A DNA stretch of 11,034 bases from NCBI GenBank assembly GCA_038233215.1, contig JBBSML010000044.1:1-11034 (forward strand). The letters are read 5' to 3'. The DNA comes from JACDBZ01 sp038233215 (GTDB lineage Bacteria > Chloroflexota > Limnocylindria > QHBO01). The notes under the pieces were generated by a model, which ran no database searches, had not been told where the DNA came from, and worked only from the letters and a program-made list of their open reading frames with translations. Both the position numbers and the translations under genes were made by a program. Shown here in pieces: positions 6,060 to 11,034 of this stretch; within the stretch, counting starts at the first letter, position 1; the number at the start of each line of letters is the position of its first letter.

Positions 6060-6584
6060 ATGCGCATCGGCACCTTGGCACAGCAGCTCGGCACCACGCC
6101 GCATGCCATTCGCTTCTACGAGCGGCGAGGGCTCCTGCCCGCTGCGCCGCGCGGCGACAACAACCGCTATCGGGAATATGGCGGGGCCGATGTGGAGCGA
6201 CTCCGCCTGCTGATCGGGCTCCGGCAGCTCGATATCCCGCTCGATCAGGCCGCTGAGCTGGCCACGATGTGTGCGGCCCAGAACGCACGGCCGTCAACGA
6301 AAACGGCCGATGAATTTTTGCGCGAGCACCCGCCGCTAGCGCTAGAACCCGGCCAGGCGATCCCGAACGTCGAGGTAGCTCGGATCTTGCGCGAAGATGC
6401 GCTCGAGATCCTGCTTGGCACGGCCCCTCTGGCCGGCCGCGTCGTAGGCCAACGCTCGGTCGTAGCGGATGACCTTGAGCAGCTCGGCGTCGCGACTCGG
6501 CTTGGCCAGCGCTTCCTTGAACGAGTCGAGGGCGCCGGTCCGGTGCCCAAGTGCAAAGAGCGCCGCACCGCGCAGATGCAGTAG
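6060..6584 (+). CDS. MerR-family regulator, C-terminally truncated and running on into antisense DNA
   Basis: Residues 1-72 are a good MerR DNA-binding domain: MRIGTLAQQLGTTPHAIRFY (helix-turn-helix), ERRGLLPAAPRGDNNRYREY (wing), then ADVERLRLLIGLRQLDIPLD and the start of the dimerisation helix ending near MCAAQ. Normal MerR proteins continue with a long coiled coil of 40-60 residues and an effector region. Here the likeness stops at about residue 74. The rest of the open frame crosses a terminator-like hairpin (6288-6319) and then lies antisense to the TPR gene for 243 nt, giving a proline- and arginine-rich tail unlike any MerR. The real end is probably near 6310. No SD is present; the promoter geometry implies leaderless translation. 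It could be a short natural variant, but loss of the C-terminal half is more likely. Confidence 0.7.
   Translation: MRIGTLAQQLGTTPHAIRFYERRGLLPAAPRGDNNRYREYGGADVERLRLLIGLRQLDIPLDQAAELATMCAAQNARPSTKTADEFLREHPPLALEPGQAIPNVEVARILREDALEILLGTAPLAGRVVGQRSVVADDLEQLGVATRLGQRFLERVEGAGPVPKCKERRTAQMQ
6288..6319 (+). terminator. Rho-independent-like terminator inside the MerR frame
   Basis: CGGCCGT (6288-6294) and ACGGCCG (6303-6309) form a perfect 7-bp GC-rich stem with an 8-nt loop, followed within 6 nt by TTTTT (6315-6319). It lies between the recognisable MerR domain and the convergent TPR gene, and terminates on the plus strand. Confidence 0.55.
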
Positions 6585-7400
6585 CGCGGCTCCAAGGTCG
6601 CTGTCGTTGGTCGCGCCGGCGGCCACTTCCACCACGCCGTCGTGGTCGCCATCGGCCATCAGCAGGTCGGCCAAGGAGAGCTTGATGACCGGGTCGCCTG
6701 GATTGGCCTCGTAGAGCTGCTGGACCAAGCCGATGGCGTCGTCCAGGCGCTCAGCTTCCTGGTAGTGCTCGGCCAAGAGCAGCGTGGCACCGGTGGAGTC
6801 GAAGGGCACCTCGGCGTTGATGTTCTCGGTGATCTTGCCCATCAGCGTCAGGCTGACGATCCCTGGCGGCAGGTACTTCATCTGCAGCTTGTCGGGCATT
6901 GCGGCGTCCGAGCTGATCAGCGTTTCCAGATGGCGGATCTGGTCGGCGTCGGGGCCGTCGACCTTGCCGACGCAGATCGCGGCGATCAGGCGGGCACTGA
7001 GTGCCGACGGGTCAGCGGCGAGCACTTCCTCGAGCGCCGTGAGCGCCTTCTGGTGTTGCCCGCGCAGGTAGGCGTGGACACCCTCGTGGTAGCGCTTGTC
7101 GGCCTTGCCACTAAACATCCCTGGCTTGGGCAACACCGCGGCGTAGCTCTGCGGCGGCACGACCACCTGCTGACTCCGCGACCGCGAACCGCCACCAGAC
7201 GCGCGTCTGCGGCCGCTGGTCGAGGTCGACACGAAGCCGACGCCGGAGCCGGGGATCCCGGCCGACTGCGTCCGTCGTCCGGAGCTGTGAACGCTGTAGC
7301 GCGCGCCGCGCACACCCGCGGAGACACCGAAGCCGCTCTTAGAAACGTTGAGTCGCACACCCTTGCCGAGCTTGATGCTGCGGCGGAAGCGCATGGGCAT
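6342..7400 (-). CDS. DUF4236 domain protein with C-terminal TPR repeats
   Basis: A 352-residue protein. The start ATG 7400 is chosen for AGGAGGG (7414-7408) at 7 nt and because DUF4236 begins there. Residues 1-52 are a DUF4236 domain: MPMRFRRSIKLGKGVRLN, SKSGFGVSAGVRGARYS and AGIPGSGVGF match its glycine-rich strand pattern. A serine/arginine-rich linker of about 40 residues follows. From about residue 98 the chain is alpha-helical with tetratricopeptide-like repeats, such as YHEGVHAYLRGQHQKALTAL (first), then helices around AEHYQEAERLDDAIGLVQQL and RGRAKQDLERIFAQDPSY near the end. TPRs bind partner proteins; the role of DUF4236 is unknown. No signal peptide or membrane helix is seen, so it is probably cytoplasmic. 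It converges on the MerR gene and is divergent from the ECF sigma gene. Confidence 0.85.
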   Translation of the reverse strand: MPMRFRRSIKLGKGVRLNVSKSGFGVSAGVRGARYSVHSSGRRTQSAGIPGSGVGFVSTSTSGRRRASGGGSRSRSQQVVVPPQSYAAVLPKPGMFSGKADKRYHEGVHAYLRGQHQKALTALEEVLAADPSALSARLIAAICVGKVDGPDADQIRHLETLISSDAAMPDKLQMKYLPPGIVSLTLMGKITENINAEVPFDSTGATLLLAEHYQEAERLDDAIGLVQQLYEANPGDPVIKLSLADLLMADGDHDGVVEVAAGATNDSDLGAALLHLRGAALFALGHRTGALDSFKEALAKPSRDAELLKVIRYDRALAYDAAGQRGRAKQDLERIFAQDPSYLDVRDRLAGF

Positions 7401-7518
7401 CGTTCCACCCTCCTGATGAGTCAGTCGTCTGAGGGTACAGCCCACCTCGTCTGCCGGACAAACACGTCGCTCCTATCGAAGGCGTAGAGTGGCTCCAGAC
7501 ACCCATCGAATGTGCGGA

Positions 7519-7591
7519 CACAGAATGGCCCGAGAGCCAAACCAGCTCTCGGGCTTCGCCATTTCGCCCACCTAGCCCGCACAGAATGGCC
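7519..7591. repeat. 12-bp direct repeat CACAGAATGGCC
   Basis: Identical copies at 7519-7530 and 7580-7591 flank the hairpin at 7528-7554, the first copy sharing its last bases with the stem. The 61-bp spacing may reflect a small duplication or paired binding sites. Confidence 0.5.
7528..7554. terminator. Strong hairpin of terminator type, no T-tract
   Basis: GCCCGAGAGC (7528-7537) pairs perfectly with GCTCTCGGGC (7545-7554) around a 7-nt loop CAAACCA. Both flanking genes point away, so it terminates neither. It could be left from a lost gene, or be an RNA structure in one of the two 5' leaders. Confidence 0.4.
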
Positions 7592-7651
7592 TACGGCAGC
7601 CGTGTCGACGGCGAACCGCCCGCCTTCTCAGTCATCGACCGAGTCGAGATG

Positions 7652-7677
7652 TGTCCGGTTTCGGGTGCTCATGCGTC
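7652..7677 (+). promoter_or_regulatory. Possible ECF-type autoregulated promoter
   Basis: TGTCCGG (7652-7658) and CGTC (7674-7677) are 15 bp apart. TGTC-type -35 and CGTC -10 elements are known for some ECF groups such as ECF41. It lies 33 nt before the sigma factor start. The match is short and may be chance. Confidence 0.25.
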
Positions 7678-7709
7678 TATAGGGTGAAGGATGCAGCCGG
7701 AGAGAGCCC

Positions 7710-8264
7710 GTGGAAGTCAGCCGCGCGGTCGCCGCAGGGGCGGACGATGGAACCAGCGCCATACCGCTCAGCGAAGCCGAGTTCATCGGGCGCTACCGTC
7801 AGTGGCGGGATCCGGTGTATCGATACCTGCGCGCTCGATGCCCCACCGATGACGATGCCGCTGATCTGACCGCGTCGGCGTTCGAGCGCGCCTGGCGGGC
7901 CCGACATACCTTTCGCGGACCGACGGACGCATATCCGGGCTGGATCTTCGGCATTGCCCGCAGGCTCGCCGTCGATGCCGCTCGTCGGCGGCGAACGGCT
8001 GCGACAAGCCAGGTCTTCTGGCCGCTCGCGCCATCCATGCTCGACCCGGCTGACCTGGTATCCGCAGGCGAGGATGTCAAACGCCTCGCGCACCGGTTAG
8101 CCGATCTGTCGGATTTGCAGCGCGAGGCACTCGCCCTCCGGTTCGGCGGGCGCCTGACAGCGACCCAGATCGGGGCCGCCATCGGTAAGAGCGAAGCTGC
8201 CACCCAGAAGCTGTTGACCCGGGCGCTCGCGCGCCTGAAGGAGGCATACCGTGATGACGAGTGA
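7710..8264 (+). CDS. ECF-type RNA polymerase sigma factor
   Basis: A 184-residue sigma-70-family factor with only regions 2 and 4, the ECF layout. Region 2 spans about 25-95: FIGRYRQWRDPVYRYLRARC, DAADLTASAFERAWR (the core-binding 2.2 helix) and YPGWIFGIARRLAVDAARRR (2.3-2.4, for -10 recognition). Region 4 spans about 125-182: LSDLQREALALRFGGRLT, then the helix-turn-helix ATQIGAAIGKSEAATQKLL for -35 recognition. The GTG start 7710 has GGAG (7699-7702) at 7 nt. The last 14 nt overlap the next gene, and the SD of that gene (AAGGAGG, 8238-8244) lies inside this one, so the two are translationally coupled. This is the usual arrangement of sigma and anti-sigma. The signal it responds to cannot be read from the sequence. 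Confidence 0.9.
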   Translation: MEVSRAVAAGADDGTSAIPLSEAEFIGRYRQWRDPVYRYLRARCPTDDDAADLTASAFERAWRARHTFRGPTDAYPGWIFGIARRLAVDAARRRRTAATSQVFWPLAPSMLDPADLVSAGEDVKRLAHRLADLSDLQREALALRFGGRLTATQIGAAIGKSEAATQKLLTRALARLKEAYRDDE

Positions 8265-9216
8265 GCGACTCGAGCAGCAGCTCGACCGAGTGTATGGAGC
8301 CACGTTGTCGGCCACGCTGGCCCAAGAGGTTGACGCGCGAGTCTTCGCGGCAGTCACCGACCCATCGGTCATCAGCAGAGGGAGTGCGCTGGGCCGGGTC
8401 CGACGGGCGGTTCTGCTCGCCGTGGCAGCGGCAATGCTGGTGAGCGTCGCTGCGTTTGGCTTCGAGTTGTTCACCCGCATCCTGTTTCTCCCTGGCTGGC
8501 AGGTTGCTTGGCAGCGCTCGGTCGAGATCGGACTTGAGGAGCCCGTGGATGGCGGCGCGGTCCGGCTCGAACGCGGGTATGCCGACGCGAATCAAGTGGT
8601 TATCGGCTGGAGCTCGACCCTGGACCGCGCTGAGAACTTGTCCGGGGACGGCGGGATCGAGACGCTGACGGATGCAGCCGGGGGCCGCTATGTGATTTCG
8701 GATGGCGCTGGGGACGAAATCGTTGACGGTGGCACCATCAATATCCTGACGTTTACGCCCGTGGATCCTCTTCCAGCCGGCGACACGACCTACACGTTGT
8801 CGTTCCTCGCCGGTCCAGCCTTCACATTCACGCTGCCGGTCGTGGGTGGGACGACCGTGTCTCCCAACCTCGAGGCGGTCGCCGGTGGGTTCGGCCTGAC
8901 CCTGACCGAGTTCCGGGCCGCACCCAGCCGTGTCATCGGCACCCTCACCCTCAACACGTTGGCCGATGCGCCCGACGGCGAGAGTTGGAGCCCGATCGTC
9001 CATCTTGAGCACGATGGACCCGGCGGAGTCATCGGGACGGGCATCAGGACCCGCGACGACGGCACGATCGAGGTGTTCGGCGTCGCCGGCGTTGACGATG
9101 CGAGCGGTCATTGGACGCTGACGATCACCGAACTGGTCGGGCATGACGGCGGATGGCCGGACAATCAGCAGATCCGTGTCGACGGTCCGTGGGTGTTCGA
9201 GTTCGACGTTCCGTAG
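8251..9216 (+). CDS. Probable membrane anti-sigma factor with large outer beta domain
   Basis: A 321-residue single-pass membrane protein starting at GTG 8251 (SD AAGGAGG, 6 nt) or ATG 8254 (9 nt). Residues 1-52 are a helical, charged cytoplasmic part (SERLEQQLDRVYGATLSATL) that could bind the sigma factor. One transmembrane helix spans about 53-71 (AVLLAVAAAMLVSVAAFGF). The remaining 250 residues are beta-rich with two similar Ig-like blocks: the first includes YADANQVVIGWSSTLDRAE and TYTLSFLAGPAFTFTLP, the second SPNLEAVAGGFGLTLTEFRA through GHWTLTITEL and WVFEFDVP. This plan resembles DUF4179-type proteins encoded beside ECF factors. No ZAS-type zinc motif (HxxxCxxC) is seen, so the anti-sigma role rests on gene order and topology. 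The outer part would be the sensor. Confidence 0.75.
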   Translation: MMTSERLEQQLDRVYGATLSATLAQEVDARVFAAVTDPSVISRGSALGRVRRAVLLAVAAAMLVSVAAFGFELFTRILFLPGWQVAWQRSVEIGLEEPVDGGAVRLERGYADANQVVIGWSSTLDRAENLSGDGGIETLTDAAGGRYVISDGAGDEIVDGGTINILTFTPVDPLPAGDTTYTLSFLAGPAFTFTLPVVGGTTVSPNLEAVAGGFGLTLTEFRAAPSRVIGTLTLNTLADAPDGESWSPIVHLEHDGPGGVIGTGIRTRDDGTIEVFGVAGVDDASGHWTLTITELVGHDGGWPDNQQIRVDGPWVFEFDVP

Positions 9217-9330
9217 ATACGACCAGCCAATGGAGTGCAGTGACTCTCGCTTGCCCAGTTCCGTATGACCTGCCCGATCAGAGCGCGTCTTCCAAGCCGG
9301 AGCCGACACCCTGCCAAACGGCTCAGCAGG

Positions 9331-9504
9331 TCAGACGACCAGCTGCAAGACCCCAACCGCCAGCACGATCTCGAGCCCGAACACGATGGCGCCGATGAGG
9401 AGCCAGTGACGATCACTGAGCCGCCGAGGTCTTCTTCGAGCGTTCGACACTCGGGCGGCCTGTTTACTCGATCGCGTGCGCCCGGCGGCATGGTTGGAGA
9501 TCAT
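9331..9504 (-). CDS. 57-residue basic single-helix membrane peptide
   Basis: Starts at ATG 9504, whose bases overlap the carboxypeptidase stop as ATGA, a translational coupling arrangement; a weak GAGGGA lies upstream. The N-terminal 33 residues are strongly basic (AGRTRSSKQAARVSNARRRP and more), with no acidic residue until Asp31. Residues 34-57 form one hydrophobic helix (WLLIGAIVFGLEIVLAV) with a single buried glutamate at 45, and the chain ends right after it. The positive-inside rule puts the arginine-rich part in the cytoplasm. I recognise no family. Coupling to a secreted peptidase suggests a shared transcript, but a functional link is inference. The same frame is open further upstream, antisense-free but inside the peptidase gene, and is not used. 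Confidence 0.55.
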   Translation of the reverse strand: MISNHAAGRTRSSKQAARVSNARRRPRRLSDRHWLLIGAIVFGLEIVLAVGVLQLVV

Positions 9505-10619
9505 CCGGCTTCCCTCTCTGTGTTCCGCTCCCGCGCGCGAACGACACCCATCGCCGTGTCGGGCATGAGGATCGGCGCCTGCTCGATCGTGGATTCGGCG
9601 CGTGAGGCGGCCTGCTCGATGGCGTAGTAGGCGGCCTCCATGTTGCGGACGGTCTCGGTCGGGATGGCCTCGTCCGGCATGTGGAATGCGTCGCCCATCT
9701 CGAACGTGAAGCTCAGGATCCCGTAGGTTGCGTACAGCCAATCCATCTGGTTGCCGACGTGGATCTCGTCGTACGATGACTGGGCGTGGGCGTAGCCGCT
9801 GAGGTCCCCCATCTCGGCTGCCATGACGGCAAGCAGAGCATGGTCATCTGGGTCCGCGACCGTCGCCTTCGTGTAGCCATACGGGTACAGCACGAGGCGC
9901 CCGTACTGGTGGAAGGTGACGTGCACGCGGACCTGCTGCTCGTCGCCGATGACCCGGCCGTCCACGTAGCGCTTGAAGGCAGCCGCCTCCGGCGTCGACC
10001 ACGCCGCCGGACCGCGGTAGGTCCACGCCGACGGGGACGCGTTGAGCGGGTTGGTGCCCCATTGGAAGCCGAAGTTACGGTTGATGTCGGTCCCGATCTC
10101 GGCGCTGCCCGGCGTTGGCTGGCGATTCTTGCGCCAGGACAGGATGGTGCCCGAGCTGTGGTCGTACTCGGAACCGTCCGGGTTGAGATTAAAGATGATC
10201 GTGATCTCGGTGCGGTTCACCATGTCGGTGATGCGCGGCGTGGCGCCGTACCCGTCGAGCAGATTGCGGAACAGCGCCACGGCCATCTCGGTGCTCATGT
10301 GCTCCCGCCCATGCATGCCGCCGTCGAACAGCACCTCGGGTTCGTCCTCGTCGATGCCGGCGTTGTCGCTGACCTTGGCCGCCCACAGCTCACGGCCCTC
10401 GAAGCTGCGCCCGATGCTGAAGAGCCGCGCGATCTCCGGCTTGCTCGCCGCGATCTCCTGCACCGCGGCGACCATTTCGGCGTAGTCGAGGTAGCCGACG
10501 TCCTCGGGTGGGTAGGCCGATACCGGCGCGGCCACGGCAGCGAGCATCAACGCTGTGGCGAGGAACGCGCCCGCGGCACGCGACCCTGCGCGGCGTCGCA
10601 AGGAGATTGCCGTCTTCAT
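9501..10619 (-). CDS. Secreted M14 zinc carboxypeptidase
   Basis: A 372-residue M14-family metallocarboxypeptidase, nearest in look to the bacterial carboxypeptidase T group. Residues 1-35 are a signal peptide: MKTAISLRRRAGSR, a hydrophobic core AAGAFLATALMLAAVAAP, and a likely cut after VSA. Zinc ligands are His103 and Glu106 in GGMHGREHMSTE and His237 in FHQYG. Substrate-binding elements are visible as NLNPDGSEYDH, SWRKNRQP and GTDINRNFGFQWG (Asn180-Arg181). The general base is Glu307 in SFTFEMGD. VLYPYGYT follows the third ligand as in the family. All key residues are present, so it should trim C-terminal residues from peptides outside the cell. The tandem ATG at 10622/10619 follows GGGGG; 10619 is preferred for spacing. 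There is no obvious propeptide beyond a few residues. Confidence 0.92.
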   Translation of the reverse strand: MKTAISLRRRAGSRAAGAFLATALMLAAVAAPVSAYPPEDVGYLDYAEMVAAVQEIAASKPEIARLFSIGRSFEGRELWAAKVSDNAGIDEDEPEVLFDGGMHGREHMSTEMAVALFRNLLDGYGATPRITDMVNRTEITIIFNLNPDGSEYDHSSGTILSWRKNRQPTPGSAEIGTDINRNFGFQWGTNPLNASPSAWTYRGPAAWSTPEAAAFKRYVDGRVIGDEQQVRVHVTFHQYGRLVLYPYGYTKATVADPDDHALLAVMAAEMGDLSGYAHAQSSYDEIHVGNQMDWLYATYGILSFTFEMGDAFHMPDEAIPTETVRNMEAAYYAIEQAASRAESTIEQAPILMPDTAMGVVRARERNTEREAG

Positions 10620-10665
10620 CATTCCCCCGTGTGTGGTGGATGTGTTGAATAGACACCCGTCACCG

Positions 10666-10691
10666 CGAAGGTGTTCGATCGAACACCTTCG
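10666..10691. promoter_or_regulatory. Perfect 26-bp palindrome between divergent genes
   Basis: CGAAGGTGTTCGA at 10666-10678 is followed directly by its exact reverse complement at 10679-10691, centred on GATC. Every base pairs, and the symmetry stops at the next base each side. It lies between the carboxypeptidase start (10619, minus) and the ECF sigma start (about 10701, plus), where an operator would control both. As RNA it would make a long hairpin with a tiny loop. Confidence 0.7.
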
Positions 10692-10700
10692 GGCTTCTCG

Positions 10701-11034
10701 GTGTCTGGATTGGCGAGGACCTGGGAGGGAGTAGCGCTGGACCCTGTAGGGCAAGCCCAAGCCGGCGACCGGAAGGCATTCGAGATGCTCGTGGAGCGAC
10801 ACGCCGCGGACACGTACCGCCTGGCCGCGGCAATCGTGGGACCCGTCGATGCGGGCGACGTGACGCAGGAGACCTTTGTCGCCGCCTGGCAGCAGTTGCC
10901 ACGCCTGCGCGACGCCAACGCCTTCGCACCGTGGCTGCGCCGGATCTGCGTCAATCGATCGCGGAACTGGCTTCGAGGCGTGAACCGCCGCGGGCGCCCG
11001 GTGTCACTCGACGCTGACGACGGCCTGGCGAGCC
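10701..11034 (+). CDS. ECF-type sigma factor, N-terminal part (runs off the window)
   Basis: The frame is open to the window end and is cut there. It carries ECF region 2: QAGDRKAFEMLVERHAADTY, then DAGDVTQETFVAAWQQLPRL (2.2 core-binding helix) and AFAPWLRRICVNRSRNWLR (2.3-2.4). The linker to region 4 (PVSLDADDG) begins before the cut. The start is unclear. GTG 10701 and TTG 10710 lack an SD. A strong GGGAGGGA (10723-10730) points instead to CTG 10737, which would begin MDPVGQAQAGDRKAF, the place where ECF proteins usually start. It is divergent from the carboxypeptidase, with the 26-bp palindrome between them. Any anti-sigma gene would lie beyond the window. Confidence 0.88.
   Translation, partial: MSGLARTWEGVALDPVGQAQAGDRKAFEMLVERHAADTYRLAAAIVGPVDAGDVTQETFVAAWQQLPRLRDANAFAPWLRRICVNRSRNWLRGVNRRGRPVSLDADDGLAS

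Larger units (their letters stand above)
7401..7709. other. 309-bp divergent gap without a gene
   Basis: This region separates the TPR gene from the ECF sigma gene. It holds the TPR ribosome site (7408-7414), two copies of CACAGAATGGCC, a 10-bp-stem hairpin and a possible ECF promoter. I find no convincing reading frame and no tRNA fold. Confidence 0.6.

Noticed and set aside
6336..6345. 10-bp palindrome CTAGCGCTAG over the TPR stop codon
   Set aside because: It is short and partly dictated by the stop codon; the nearby stem with T-run is the better terminator candidate.
7440..7560. Possible tRNA upstream of the hairpin at 7528
   Set aside because: No TTCRANNC T-arm with paired flanks and no acceptor stem could be drawn.
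8077..9309. 410-codon open frame on the minus strand opposite the sigma/anti-sigma pair
   Set aside because: It is antisense to two well-supported genes, is low in hydrophobic residues and rich in Arg, Gly and Pro, and has no family likeness; long antisense frames are common in high-GC DNA.
9786..10652. 288-codon plus-strand frame opposite the carboxypeptidase
   Set aside because: It is antisense to an intact M14 peptidase and has an Arg/Val/His-biased composition typical of shadow frames.

Overview
The window is high-GC bacterial DNA, densely packed and with genes on both strands. GTG starts occur beside ATG, Shine-Dalgarno (SD) sites are mostly strong, at least one transcript looks leaderless, and the gene content (ECF sigma factors, a DUF4236 protein, SnoaL-like and alpha/beta-hydrolase genes) suits a soil or freshwater Chloroflexota or actinobacterial lineage. 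That placement is inference; no rRNA, tRNA or marker gene is present. I see no prophage, insertion sequence or CRISPR array.

Layout. 1-1800 (+): a 27-residue membrane peptide, a one-helix anchored protein with a beta-rich outer domain, and an alpha/beta hydrolase. 1805-3941 (-): a two-gene operon of a hydroxyacid-oxoacid transhydrogenase-type iron alcohol dehydrogenase (ADHFE1/HOT family) followed by a second alpha/beta hydrolase. 3908-4830 (-): a run of decayed genes upstream of it. These are a nitrilase C-terminus, a DUF433 gene with frameshifts, and a SnoaL-like gene with a stop, a frameshift and an internal piece of about 110 bp that now lies on the opposite strand. 5051-5824 (-) is a GNAT acetyltransferase, divergent from a MerR regulator (6060, +) that has a textbook 19-bp-spacer MerR promoter but lacks its C-terminal half. 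6342-7400 (-) is a DUF4236-TPR protein. 7710-9216 (+) is an ECF sigma factor overlapping a membrane protein that is probably its anti-sigma factor. 9331-10619 (-) is a secreted M14 zinc carboxypeptidase translationally coupled to a 57-residue basic membrane peptide. A second ECF sigma factor starts divergently near 10701 and runs off the window, with a perfect 26-bp palindrome in the gap.

How the parts may work together. The HOT-type dehydrogenase and its hydrolase probably handle a short hydroxy acid, 4-hydroxybutyrate being the best guess, the hydrolase perhaps opening an ester or lactone. The two sigma-factor modules and the exported carboxypeptidase suggest envelope or environment sensing. 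The most unusual feature is the decayed cluster at 3.9-4.8 kb, especially the inverted segment in the SnoaL-like gene. No complete new defence or mobile system is visible.
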